Shown here: positions 43,685 through 55,500 of the stretch, piece after piece
Layout of the letters: each line of letters opens with the position of its first letter
Numbering within the stretch: the first letter of the stretch is position 1
Assembly (NCBI GenBank): GCA_036346405.1
Contig: CM070562.1
Coordinates: 71,133,482-71,197,481 of the forward strand
Direction of reading: 5' to 3'
DNA length: 64,000 nucleotides
Origin: Phyllostachys edulis
Lineage: Eukaryota; Streptophyta; Magnoliopsida; Poales; Poaceae
Translations under genes and position numbers: made by a program
Notes under the pieces: model-generated
What the model was told of the DNA's origin: nothing
Seen by the model: only the letters and a program-made list of their open reading frames with translations
Database searches by the model: none

Positions 43685-44596
43685 GTTACTCTAAGGTTTG
43701 TTCAGCTCTCCCTTTCTTCTCTCCTCAGTTGCATCCACCCACAGTGCTCCTAGTAACCTCCTCACTACGGTGGCTTCAAAGGTACACCCTCCACCACCAC
43801 ACAACTCATGTAGGATCACCATTGTCGCTAGGGGCGGATCTATAGCGTATGGGCGGGGGTCAAGTGACATCGATGCCCTCCACTCTAGTCCACATAACCT
43901 CTTACATGTGACCCACTGATTACAAGCTACAAGTTAGTGTTACGCGTTCGTAATGACCCCGATGACATTTTTTCCTGGACCCGCCTTTGAATTTGTCACC
44001 CACTGCCTCTACCTATGACCAGTAGTGGCACCGCCAAAAGCGGAGTTGACAAAAAAACTAAAAGAAGGCTACTAATGGTTCTAAAACATCAATATTTACT
44101 TGCTATACTTCAAATTTAAAAATTGGTGGTTTGTAGAGTACTAAAGTAGTAGATTTTCAGTCTAATAATGTAACGTAGATCATTGGCTTCCTATTTACAC
44201 GTAGCATCGCTGAAACGGAAGGGGAGGCCTTCACCACCCACTGGTCCACAATACGCCCACCTCCTTGCTTAGCTGTTTTCACATCGGGAATGTAAGACAA
44301 ATTACATGGGGGTTAGTCCTTCAAAATGCAGCCTCAGATCTCATGCCACTGCCAACCTAAAGAACTTCCTAAAGAACTCAAGAACATAACAAATCCATGG
44401 CTTAACGGCTGAACCCCATCCTCACCATCAAAGCAAGAAGACATCCTGCAACTACCGAGATAACAAGAACAGATCAAGAAGACGTAGGGAATAACTACCG
44501 GCATTACCCATTCCATTCCTACACAAGAAACGGCCAAGAAAGAGAGACACACCGATTGAAAGAACAGGGAACGGCTAGGAACAACATAGATCTTTG
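43685..44596. other. intergenic sequence before CACTA element 2
   Basis: No gene recognised. A GGGCGGATCTA...GGACCCGCC pair (about 43833 and 43977) may mark a short non-autonomous element. A minus-strand frame near 44334-44590 has no family signature. Confidence 0.35.
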
Positions 44597-45105
44597 CACT
44601 ACTACAAAAGGCTATCTTCGGGCGCCTCATCACGCATTTGTTGACCAAAACCGTTTGTATTACATGCAATCACGAGCGGTTTTGGTTTAGAGGCCGCTCG
44701 TGTTGTCGGGTCAGCGCTAAAACCTTACGTGAAGAGGTAATATCACGACGGTTCATATTGAAAACTATCGTGAAGTATCACGAGCGATTCTTGTTAATAA
44801 CCGTGCGTGATAATTCTACATATCACGAGCGGTTTTCAACAAAGAACCGTCAGTAAACATTACGAGCGGTTCTTAACAATAACCGTCGTGATATTACCAC
44901 ATATCACGAGGCGGTTTTTTGTTATAACCGTCGTGATAATATAGCTACTGCCGTCGTTTCTTAAATCGCCGTCGTCTCTTTATCGCCATCCGCTTGGCTC
45001 CCCGATGCGTCTCTTCGTCTCACGCTCCGAATTTATACCTTGTTTTATAAAAAAGATCATCCGCCATCGAAGATGATCATCCCCACATACTTATAAAAAA
45101 TAGAA

Positions 45106-45640
45106 ATGGTTGCCTCTTCCTTGTCGCCAGCATTGATGGCCTACCTGGCCGCACTGTACGAGCACCTCTCTCGCTATACGTTTCAACAGTGTCTTCACTC
45201 CTATGTCGTGAGAATTTGCGGGCGGTGTGGTCACCTTCCGCCGTCTTGACATCCTCCTCCGCCGCGTCTTCGGGTGATCTCCACTTTCGGCGAGTTTACG
45301 CGTCATCGGCGTGGTCCTCCAAAACGATGTTGCACGTCTCGGAGGCTTGCCATCACTTGACTCACGTGTCGAGGCGGTGGCGGCCGAAGTCGACGGTGCC
45401 GAGACCCTCAAGCAAGGAAGAGAGCCTATGGGCTCAATTCTTCTTAGTTCAATAGTCCGAGGGTCTTGGGAGACACTAGAACAGCGCGTCGTGAGTGGAC
45501 ACATTCGAGCCGTTCACGATGATCGAGAACCGTCCGTCTGCCACGCAATCGCTTATGAAGTATTGAAGATGGAGATAGCACCTACCTCCGCCACTAGAAA
45601 AACTTTGTTTATTTATAGGTTTCTACTTTTTTAATCTTTT
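45106..45640 (+). pseudogene. conserved CACTA-borne ORF of unknown function (copy 2)
   Basis: From ATG 45106 the sequence reads MVASSLSPALMAYLAALYEH and then shifts frame repeatedly. LEAVAA-like, AETLKQG, LWAQFFLVQ and YEVLKMEIAPTSATRKTLFI segments align with copy 1 at 31479. Stops and frameshifts differ from those in copy 1. See that entry for interpretation. Confidence 0.6.
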
Positions 45641-46109
45641 TGTAGCGGTATCGCCATTTGTTTGGCCATATGAAAATTCCAAAATAAAAAAAAAGTTTGG
45701 AGGAAGTTACTATTTTAATTATATGTTGAATTATTACTATATATATCAGAGACGATTTTGTGGAAAAAAAAATCTAGTTTGGAGGTGAAGTTACAATTAA
45801 TATTAATATATATATATATATAGTTAAAGCAAATTTTCAGTAGTATTTAAATGACAAAATTGACATATAAACATGTAATTTCTTCATGTCATGTAAGTGT
45901 ATATACAAGATAAATATACTTGAGAAAAAACAATTTCACAGACGGTTCCATAATGGAAACGTCTGTGATATAGGACATATCAGGGACGGTTCTATTATGG
46001 AACTGTCGGTGATATGTCCCATATCACGGAACGTTCCATTATGGAACCGTCTGTGATAATTATCACTGACAGTTCTATAATAGAACCGTTTGTGATAAGT
46101 CTCTTTATT

Positions 46110-46500
46110 AGTAGGAGCCCGGCCGTTAGGGTTTGCGCTCGTCCTAACTCTTGTCACTCCCCAGCACCGCTAGGGTTTGCGCCCACCCTAACTCATCACT
46201 CCCAACGCATTTTGTCGTCAGTTCCTCCCCACCTCGACGCCGCCACCCACTGCCGCTGCCGCCGAGTTGTGACACCACTCTGCACTGCACAAGACACCCG
46301 TACGATAGTAGTGTCTTCTTGTGCAATTTCAGGGTCATACCACAACTACGGTGACGCCGCCACCCAAGCCACTGGGCTTGGCCCCGCGTGTCGCCTGCGC
46401 CGCCATGGCTTGGTTCTCCTGCTCGGTCTCCTGCCCTCGGGCCCTGGCTGGGCTTTGCTTTCCCTATCCTCCCTCTATTCTCCTCTAGATCTGTTAGCTT
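46110..46500 (+). other. CACTA-internal GC-rich leader/exon-like block (copy 3)
   Basis: Shares TATTAGTAGGAGCCC and TAGGGTTTGCGC with 32385; the TAGGGTTTGCGC piece is itself doubled (46135, 46175). A frame of about 160 codons across this region has no recognised domain. Confidence 0.5.
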
Positions 46501-46787
46501 AATGTCTTTTGTTGAGTTTGATTTTTATGCCTGAGCCTTAAGTTGTGTCCTGATGTTTGTGTGATTTATGCAAGGTGAAGGAGATGGATGAGGGTTGTGC
46601 TGGTGGTGGGGTCGCCGTCGTGGTTGCGGTGCACTGAGGTATCACCTTACCTTACTCCCTCTTTGTCTCTACCCCCTTGCTCTGTGATGAAAATGGCTAG
46701 TGCTCTGCGATGGATGCCGAGGGCTACTACTGGTGTGGTGGGTTTGGACACCCTTGGTCTTGTTGTTTTGCTGTTGAACTGCTCAAT

Positions 46788-47105
46788 GATGTTAATAGTC
46801 TTACGCTGAAATTGAATTGATAATTAGTTCATATTAATACTCCCCTTGCTCTGTAATGTAATGATGTTAATAGTCTTACGCTGAAATTGAATTGATAATT
46901 AGTTCATATTAATAGTCCCCTTGCTCTGTGATGTAATGATGTTAATAGTCTTACGCTGAAATTGAATTGATAATTAGTTCATATTAATAGTCCCATTGCT
47001 CTGTAATGTAATGATGTTAATAGTCTTATACTGAAATTGAATTGATAATTAGTTCATATTAATAGTCCCTTGCACCGTGATGTAATGATGTTAATAGTCT
47101 TATCT
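46788..47105. repeat. tandem array, about 75-bp unit, four copies and a partial
   Basis: Each unit contains ATGATGTTAATAGTCTTA and GAATTGATAATTAGTTCATA; starts fall at about 46787, 46860, 46935, 47011 and 47086. Copies are nearly identical, so the array is recent. Confidence 0.92.
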
Positions 47106-47212
47106 TTGTCTCTCGCCATTCATTTCACCTTTATGCGTATAGCGTGTTCATGCCGATCAAGTTCTCCTACCTCTTGCGTCCCAGTCGTCCTACCATTCCA
47201 TTCATAATCTCT

Positions 47213-47816
47213 TCTCTATAAAGTCTCCAAGCAGTGGCTGCTTGTGCCATTAAAACTAGCATCATATGTATATTATATATCTATTGTTAGTAGTCCCACC
47301 ACTTTAGGAAGTCGTCCACCTGACATGAGAAGGATGAGACAGTATCCACGGGCAACCTCATTGAGCCCCTACAAGTTTAAAAAGTATGGATGCAAGGAGA
47401 GCGTCAGGACATCCAATTGCCTGGATGTTGTCGATAGGTAATTGGACGTCGCCATGTTCAGAAAGTGACGTTGATGCGTAGGTACTCCGACTTGGAAGTG
47501 GCATCAATTGTTGGTTGCTGATACATGATATGCCACTTCCCAGTCGGAATACCTGCGGCGTCCACGTCACTTTCGAACATAGGTCAATTACTATCGACAA
47601 CATCCGTAATTGGATGTCCCGACGCCTCCTTGCATCCATACTTTTTAAACTTGCAGGGGCTCAATGAGGTTGCCCGTGACTACTGTCTCATCCTTCTCAT
47701 GTTGCGTGGATGATCCCCCAAAATGGCTGAGAGGCTACGAACAATATTTATATAATATATATATGATGCCGGATTTAATAGCACAAGTAGCCACTGCTTG
47801 GGGTTTTATAGAGAAA
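47213..47816. repeat. long hairpin (about 290-bp arms), likely siRNA source
   Basis: The left arm 47213-47507 is the inverted counterpart of 47530-47816 at roughly 85-90% by eye. Matched blocks include CTCCAAGCAGTGGCT, GAGAAGGATGAGACAGTA, GGGCAACCTCATTGAGCCCC and GTTTAAAAAGTATGGATGCA. The loop is only about 20 nt. A transcript through it would form a 600-nt, near-perfect duplex, a typical Dicer-like substrate. It lies just before the right subterminal array of CACTA element 2. Confidence 0.88.
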
Positions 47817-47993
47817 AGTCATCACAGACGGTTTCAGCCACAAACCGTCTATGAAAGTGTGCATCATAGACAGTTTGAAAACCGTCTGTGATGACCTCGT
47901 ATCATTACTGACCCATAAACTCAGACGGCTCACGAAACCGTCTGTGATGACGTTTTTGAATCGTCTGTGAATACCTTTTCTGTAGTAGTGTTG

Positions 47994-48760
47994 GAATGCT
48001 TACCAAGGTGGGCTGATCTTTCGTGGAGAAGACCGTGGCAGGAACTCAAAGCTTCGGCGGTAGAGAAGTGAGCAAATTTCGTAGGGTTTGTTTTTTTCTT
48101 GCGAGCAAAGAGAGAGAGGTCACAGAACAAAGAAGAGGAGTGGAGTGCTCCACCGTCACTGTGGCTGCTCAACCTGAAGACCCAAACCACATAGAACCCA
48201 TGGTTCAAACCGAAAGAAACCAAAAATACTCTACCCAAACCAATCCAAATCAACCTGTTTCACAAGCAAACCTGACTCAATCCAATCTGTTTTGCTCTAC
48301 AAGCCATTTGAATCCATATATTCATTCCTTGGACCCAACCCGCTCAACCTATTTAAACCCGAACCATTACCAAACCTACCCATGGTTTAAAAAAAAAGCT
48401 AAACAAATTAAGCAGGCGAGCCGCGAGGCCTCTCAGCATCGGAGAAGATACCGAATTGTTCGGTGGTCCCCGCGGGCGCGGCCCAGAGAGAAAGCCGGCC
48501 ACCCGTGCCGTGATCCATCGTCATCGCGCGGATCACCTGATTCATCTCCGCTTGCAAACCTCGTCCAAAACCAGGCAGTGCGCGGGGGTAGATCCGTAAT
48601 TTTACGCGCCGCCTCCGCATAAACCCTACTACGGCCAAAGCCGCTAAACCAACCACCCACTGCCCGATGTTCCGTCCCAGCAAGCACAGTACACCCATTT
48701 CAGCTCTTCTCCCCGTTAGGATAGCCACCACCGCCGCCACCGTCGCGCTCGAGCGCATCC
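47994..48760 (+). other. upstream region of the AHAS small-subunit gene
   Basis: A TATTTAAA at about 48351 and CATAAACCC near 48618 are possible core-promoter elements; neither is decisive. The region turns GC-rich from 48430. On the minus strand, 48001-48140 ends with a donor-like CTTGGTAAGC at the CACTA border, hinting at a disrupted divergent transcript; no family recognised. Confidence 0.4.
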
Positions 48761-51700
48761 ATGTCCGTCGCCGCCCCCACCACCTCCGGCCGTCGCCACC
48801 GGCGGCGGCGGCGGCGGAAAGCCCAGCCCGCCGCCCGGCTGCGCCGCGCGCGTGGCGCTCCCTCGCCGGCCGCATCTGCGCGGAAGCGTCGCCACGGGGC
48901 GAGCGCAGGCGGCGAGGCGGCTGCCGCGGTGAGCGCGGCCCCCCCCGCGGGCCCCTCAAGGGACCCGTAAGCAATACTCCCCGCCTGAATGTGGTCTCCT
49001 CTTCTCATATTTCGCGCCTGAATTCATTCATGGCGCGGCTGGTTTTCCCCGCCGTGTGCGTTGCTTTCTGAGCTGTTTGATGATGGGATTGGTTCGGGGT
49101 GGCTGGTTTCCTCGGGGAATGCAGGGTGCGGCGCCACACGATCTCGGTGTTCGTCGGGGACGAGAGCGGTATGATCAACCGGATCGCCGGGGTGTTCGCT
49201 AGGAGAGGGCACAACATCGAGTCGCTCGCCGTAGGGCTCAACAAGGACAAGGCCCTGTTCACCATCGTCGTCTCTGGGACGGACAGGGTGCTCAAGCAAG
49301 TCATCGAGCAGCTCAATAAGCTCGTCAACGTCTTGAATGTGAGTTCGTCGTTTCGAAATTTTGTTGGAGCTTTGGGGATTCGGAGTGATTTTTTTTAATC
49401 TGATGGCACTTGCTTTGAACAGCATGGTCAAAATGTCACTATGGAGTTACACATTGTTCTTTGAGCTTAGGTCATTAGTGAGCTGAGTCTTCTATACTAG
49501 TATCTATTCTGTTAGATCATGTGCATATTCTTTTGTGCGTGTGCTCATTTGTGCATTTTTGGAGCATCTTTGGTAGCTAGACAGTATGAAGTGCAAAAAT
49601 TTTAGTTCCTGATTCAGTCATACGCTCCTTAATCGTCTTTTTCGATAATATTATCTTTTTCCGTGATAATCACAGCTCGACAGTCATGCCAACGTTAGAA
49701 AGTGAACTCCTTTTTAGGTGATGTTCTCATTAACTATATCAAATGTGCATTATTGTGTATATACACCGTGTTCTGGTTATGTAATGCATTGTACATAATT
49801 ATTTGTCTACAATACTGTATGTAAGGAAAGTAAAGTTACTCAGCATTAGTCATTGCAGTAACTTCAATCAATGATTTTGATCATATGGCAGCTGAGTAGT
49901 TTAAGTCTGATGCTCCCCTGTTACAATTCTTTCTTCTATAATCTGATAAGCAGTTTGTAACTTAGGTAAAAGTTACTGTGTTTGTGTAGTGTGGAAGTAG
50001 GATACTAGGAATATTAAGATATTGCCATATAACCTTCTTAGAAGTATTGTACTGAAGATTCTAAATTGAAGGACTCGCAGATGGAAAAACTTTCTTCTGT
50101 CATTGTGTGTATACTGGATATTTGAAGAACACAGCTATTCTAAAGAATCTAAACTGATTTTATACCATTTCATACATTATCGTGCCTGCGCTGTTTGTCT
50201 CCCTAGTCCTTATCATTTAGATAAATTTTAACAATGTGATTTGCTCTTTAACTTTTTATCCAAAGAATGGATACGTCGTCAGCTTGGAGATTTCTGTACT
50301 TCTCGCATGTGTTCTATCGCTATATGAGTAATACTATTATTTTTTTATTAACCTTTATTCTGTTTGGATAATTGGATCCAATAAATTGCAGGTTGAAGAT
50401 CTGTCTAAGGAGCCACAGGTTGAAAGAGAGCTGATGCTTATAAAACTCAATGTTGAGCCGGATCAGCGTCCTGAGGTAAGATACGCTATTGACTTGTAAT
50501 TTCCGTAATATCAAAACTTTGTTTAGTCGCTGAATTACTGTGTTGGTACTTTGATATGCGCAATTGTAAGAAAAGTATTACTGTGCTGTTTCTTATGATT
50601 GACAGGTCATGGTTTTAGTAGATATTTTCAGAGCGAAAGTTGTTGATATTTCAAAGAACACCCTTACCATAGAGGTAAAAACTCTCGATTTCTAACAGGT
50701 TTACATATGTTGTAGGTCTTCCTTGTTTTATGCTGGATTATGTGTTTTGATGCTTGTTTGATCAATGTTGTAGGTAACTGGAGATCCTGGAAAAATTGTC
50801 GCAGTGCAAAGGAACCTAAGTAAATTTGGGATCAAAGAAATTTGTAGAACGGGAAAAGTATTTTCTGGATCATTTGCTCCTTACATGCATGCATGTATTT
50901 TCTTCATTATGCTAATTCTTAACTCTCAACCTCCTTAGATTGCTTTGAGGCGTGAAAAGATTGGAGCAACTGCCCATTTCTGGGGATTTTCTGCTGCTTC
51001 TTACCCAGACCTTATAGAAGCATTGCCCAAAAATCCTCTTCTTACTTCTGCAAATAGGACAGTTAATGGCAGTTTTGATCAACCATCCAATGCCGGAGTA
51101 GGTTTTCTGTGCTTATAAAACTGACTTCATTGTCCATTTCCTTTTATTCCGTCCTGTTCTGTTTATAATTTAAATACTTGGTTAGCTATGCTGAAAAGAT
51201 GCCCCTTTTTTGTGTGAATTATGCAAGTAAGCAATTTGAGATGCAATAAAGGAAAAGATCCCGTGATATCTGTGATAGCCATTTAGCACAATGTGCAAAC
51301 AAATGAAGTGGAACTTCTATGTTAGCCAATAGAAATCCAGTGCAATCGTAGCGCTGTAAGTTATAATCACCTAATGCATTTAAGCAATTACTTTCTGCCA
51401 GGCAAGGGTATTAGTTTACTGAACTTAATGCTTTTGACTCATTACCTTCAGTCATGTAAGGGCATTAGTTCACTGAAGGCAGCACATTTTTGCCGTTGAA
51501 TGGTACTACTCTCAGAAGTTATAAAGGGCACTACAAAGCAGAACTACGGGTGCCGGGTGGTATGAGTCATCAAGGAATTACAATGTGGGGTCATGTAGTT
51601 GGATGAAACCCATCATAATGCGCACACAGTCACACATACATAAACACAAACCCAAAATGGGTGAGCCCTTGCAATACCATAACACCTCGTACATTCAGAT

Positions 51701-54067
51701 TCTAGCAGACCATCCATGTGTTGGTCATAGCTTACATTAGTGGAATTAGAATATGTGAGTTTGCTGGACTAGACTGTGCTGACATTACTACCATTTTTAA
51801 CGGTCACAACTGAAGCAACATAACTAGTAGTATATGCCTGTGTAATATATGTTCAGACTTCCATAAACGTATGAGATACAGTATTACAGTTCGTATGTTG
51901 CTAATGATTTATAACATGTGGTTGTTTTGGCTTTTGAACTCTTTAGGGTGATGTTTATCCTGTGGAACCTTATGAGAGTTTATCAATGAACCAAGTACTT
52001 GATGCCCATTGGGGTGTTCTTGATGATGAAGATGTAAGTTCAAAGATTTCTAATTTTGCGAAAGGAACATAATTTGGTTGGTGTAATTAAGTTCTATATA
52101 GACTGTATGCTATGTGCCTATGTCTATTCAATATTGAATCCAGTTCCAATGTGACTGCAGTGAGTTCTCATTTTCCATCTTCATAATCTTTGCAACCAGT
52201 CAAATATAAACAATGGCCTCTGTAACTTTAAGCAATAGTCACAATGCTCAATCTGCATGTTAATGTAGTAGTGGTGCAGCTGCTAATCTAACAATAACTT
52301 ATGTTTGGTACAGTCAAGTGGACTTCGCTCGCATACTCTGTCCATCCTTGTGAATGATTGTCCTGGTGTCCTCAACATTGTAACAGGGGTCTTTTCTCGC
52401 AGAGGCTACAATATACAGGTTTTCTTAATCGAAAAGTTCTGCTTCTTCTTGTTATGTAGTGCTAGACTAGTTGTTAATGAGACCATACTACTGGCCAGAG
52501 CCTTGCTGTTGGCCCAGCTGAAAAGGAAGGCATTTCACGAATTACAACAGTTGTTCCTGGAACTGATGAATCCATTGAGAAGTTAGTTCAGCAGCTTTAC
52601 AAGCTTATTGATGTACATGAGGTAAGTGACGCAATTTTTTAGTGCGATTATCTGTGGTAGCAAATACATTGTGTTAATGCAAAACATGTGACTGCCCCAG
52701 GTTCATGACTTGACTCACTTACCGTTTGCTGAAAGAGAACTGATTCTTATTAAGGTTTCTGTAAACACTGCTGCTCGGAGGGACATACTAGATATTGCTG
52801 AAATCTTCCGGGCAAAACCTGTTGATGTTTCTGATCACACGGTTACGCTACAGGTGAGCTTCTTGCTTAATTATGTGACTGATGTTGTTTGTGATTGTCG
52901 AGTTTTACTTCATTAGCTTTGCCAACACTGACCGCACTACCGTGAGTGTTAGAACAGATTGGGTATAGACTCGAGATCAAGAGTAACAGCTTGTGTAAAA
53001 AATTGAGGCCCCATTTGGAATGCAGGGATTTTTCAGGAAATTCCCACATTCCTAACGAATAATGGTGCAAGATCAAGAGTAACAGCTTCTGTACAAATAA
53101 AAAATTGAGGCCCCATTTGGAACGTAAGGATTTTTCAGGAAATTCCCACGTTCCTAACAAATAATGGTGTGCTTTTACCGTTTTATGCTGCACCGTAATT
53201 CTTGTATATACAAAATGAGTAGATGACACAGAAACATTTGAGTGTTTGACACCACAAGAAGTATTATTTATTCTGATTTATCTTAGTGCTATTCAAATTT
53301 CAAATTACTGCAAAACTCTGGCATAATGGAGGACTTACTGATACTATGCAGCTTACTGGGGATCTTGACAAGATGGTTGCATTACAAAGGCTGTTGGAGC
53401 CTTATGGCATATGTGAGGTATGTTGATTGTTGCAGCTCTTCTCTATAGGTTCTTTTGAGTGTGAACAAGTAGTTCTGGATGACCATGGTCGATTATGTGC
53501 TTTTCTTTTACCTCTGATGTTGCTTAACTACTGCTTACATGATTATGAAAAAGAATCTAACTAGGTAAATAATGTCAATCGATGTGATTGAGCAGATATT
53601 GTTAATGTGAGAAACACTTCATGACGTTTCTCAGCAGTCAATTGATATTATCAAAATAATCAATGGAAAATGTTTCTAGATGTTGGAGTTGTCTGTACTG
53701 AGCCAGGATGCAGTACTAGGTGCCTGGAACAACTTCTAATTGATTCTTTGTCAGTTAGAGAGAAAAAAACACTAGTGCTTCATTTTGACAACTAAATCCT
53801 TTTCAATCATTTGTAGGCGTCTTCTTTATCTCGTTAGTGTGATGCGCAAGCTTTCGTTTTCTCTTTGGAACAATGAATCTTTATTCTTTCTCAATCAGTT
53901 TTACTCTGAAAAGCTTACCAGATGCTTTCCTCGCTTTTGTGTTCTACGCATCACAGGTTGCCAGAACAGGTCGATTGGCGGTGGTTCGGGAATCCGGGGT
54001 TGATTCGAAGTACCTCCGTGGTTACTCTCTTCCACTAACTCAAAAGTCATGTGTGATGGTCCAATAA
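48761..54067 (+). CDS. acetolactate synthase (AHAS) regulatory small subunit, chloroplast precursor
   Basis: The protein activates the catalytic AHAS subunit in plastids and confers feedback inhibition by branched-chain amino acids, at the first step of Val/Leu/Ile synthesis. Twelve exons: 48761-48966, 49125-49338, 50392-50475, 50606-50674, 50774-50857, 50939-51097, 51947-52033, 52314-52418, 52499-52621, 52701-52853, 53352-53417, 53957-54067. All introns are GT-AG; the sum is 1461 nt, 486 codons plus TAA. Residues 1-69 are an Arg/Ser/Ala-rich transit peptide. The start 48761 is the one whose frame fits exon 2; the upstream ATG at 48667 is out of phase. Two ACT/AHAS-small-subunit repeats follow: HTISVFVGDESGMINRIAGV (from about 73) and HTLSILVNDCPGVLNIVTGV (from about 306), each with a C-terminal domain (RELMLIKLNV, RELILIKVSV). 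Two repeats are the plant arrangement (VAT1/AIP-type). No lesion seen; intact. Confidence 0.97.
52974..53167 (+). repeat. tandem duplication in intron 10 of the AHAS small-subunit gene
   Basis: AGATCAAGAGTAACAGCTT recurs at 52974 and 53070 (period about 96 bp), with TTGAGGCCCCATTTGGAA and TTTTTCAGGAAATTCCCAC in both copies. It lies well inside the intron and does not touch splice sites. Confidence 0.88.
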
Positions 54068-54177
54068 AAACACTTGCCCCCCGCCCCCGCGCGCTGGGCT
54101 CCGCTGTCCTGTCCAATAATACAATAATATTGTCGGTTGATGCAAGTTGAGGTTTGCCCATGTATTACGCTGACAGG

Positions 54178-54568
54178 CTGAATAACTACATGTTTCCTTA
54201 CCTCTTCACTGCTTGTAAGTTGTAACTATCTCGAGCTGATGGCTAGCCTGCTCCTAGTCGAGCAATACCGAATGAATTAGGGCGACGATTTAAACCCTAT
54301 ACGGGGATCGCAGCTGTGACGTGATGAATTTTACATCAACCGGCTACCGTTTTACATCAACCCTGATCTGCAGCTGAATAACTACATGTTTCCTTACCTC
54401 TTCACTGCTTGTAAGTTGTAACTATCTCGAGCTGATGGCTAGCCTGCTCCTAGTCGAGCAATACCGAATGAATTAGGGCAACGATTTAAACCCTATACGG
54501 GGATCGCAGCTGTGACGTGATGAATTTTACATCAACCGGCTACCGTTTTACATCAACCCTGATCTGCA
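54178..54568 (+). repeat. near-perfect 196-bp tandem duplication behind the AHAS small-subunit gene
   Basis: CTGAATAACTACATGTTTCC starts the unit at 54178 and 54374. The copies differ at about one base (GGGCGACG versus GGGCAACG), so the duplication is very recent. It begins 110 bp after the stop codon and may duplicate 3' UTR or polyadenylation sequence. Confidence 0.95.
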
Positions 54569-54679
54569 AAACTACTTCGCATTGGGGTGGTAACATAAAT
54601 GGAATTTTTTTTAAAAATAATCTATTTTTTATTCCGAAGTACAGAAATAATACCGTTTAATTTTTTTTTTACAGAAATA

Positions 54680-54880
54680 ATCGCGTGTCGCCGTACGGTC
54701 GGGCGATTTTCTCAAGTCGCCCAATCGCCAGGCGACAATCCCCAAGTCACCTTCCCATTGGGCGACTAGAGCGTGGCTGCATTTAGTCGCCAAACGGATG
54801 TGCGACTACAGATAAGTCGCGCATTTGGTGGGCGACTTAGTTCAAGTCGCCAACCAATTAAGGCGATTGAAGTGCTAAAC
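54680..54880. repeat. AGTCGCC-motif cluster
   Basis: AAGTCGCC, GGGCGACT and GCGACTA occur about ten times in both orientations within 200 bp. A related cluster lies at 59866-60000; together they may be subterminal sequence of one element spanning about 54.6-60.0 kb. Confidence 0.6.
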
Positions 54881-55500
54881 CTGAAATTATGTAAATCCAA
54901 TTGGAATATTTGTGTTAAAATAGATATTATATTTTGTAGGTATTGTATTTAGCAAATCGTATAATATGATGTTATTTTTGTAAAGATAAAAGTGTGGTGA
55001 CAACGTTGGTTGGTCTGCATTTCTTATTTTAAGTAGAATATGAAGGGTACGAAATATGTCGGACTCATAATAACATTTTGTGATAAATCGTATATTGTTG
55101 TAGTACGTTAAATTTACGTAGAATTTTGTGAGGGCGATTGAGATAGTAATGAATGGTGCGTAGATAGGTAAGTGATATTACAATGCGTCCGGAGTCTCTC
55201 TGAATGAAGTCGTCTAGCGTATATTTGTATATTGGCGGATAGTCGATGAAGTACTTTATAAAGCTTATATAGAACACGAAGGATTTGATGGCGGTGCGAA
55301 TGGTTCTTTTGGGATTTCAATAGAAGAGGCATACTTGCAATATAGGCTTGCTTTGCGAGTCTTTGTCTTATCGGTCGAAAAGCTAGCGGGCGAGTGTTGT
55401 CACGTCTTTCTCTGCGAGTCTTGTCTTTTCGGTCTTAAAAATTTGGGAAGGTGGTCGGTAGTCAAGTCGATCTGAAAAGCCTAACCTATACCTAAACCTG
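54881..55500. other. gene-free AT-rich stretch
   Basis: No gene or recognisable repeat terminus. Confidence 0.35.

Larger units (their letters stand above)
44597..47990 (+). mobile_element. CACTA element 2, complete, 3394 bp, TSD TTG
   Basis: It starts CACTACTACAAAAGG at 44597 and ends TTTTCTGTAGTAGTG at 47990. The target duplication TTG lies at 44594-44596 and 47991-47993. Subterminal arrays at 44650-44940 use ATCACGAGCGGTT-like copies, whereas those at 47820-47970 use ATCACAGACGGTT. The order inside equals element 1: ORF (45106-45640), motif block (45935-46100), GC-rich leader (46110-46500), intron-like DNA with a 75-bp tandem array, and a hairpin. It lacks a transposase and sits about 770 bp upstream of the AHAS small-subunit ATG. 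Confidence 0.95.

Noticed and set aside
46014..46502. 162-codon frame in CACTA element 2
   Set aside because: It spans inverted subterminal motifs and the non-coding leader; the start region is not conserved as protein in element 1.
48667..48966. Upstream ATG of the AHAS small-subunit gene giving a longer N-terminus
   Set aside because: Its frame meets the exon 1 donor in the wrong phase for exon 2 (VRRHTISV), so it cannot start the main protein.
48408..48974. 188-codon minus-strand frame over the AHAS small-subunit first exon
   Set aside because: It is a GC-driven shadow of exon 1; the plus-strand frame from 48761 joins in phase to eleven further exons.
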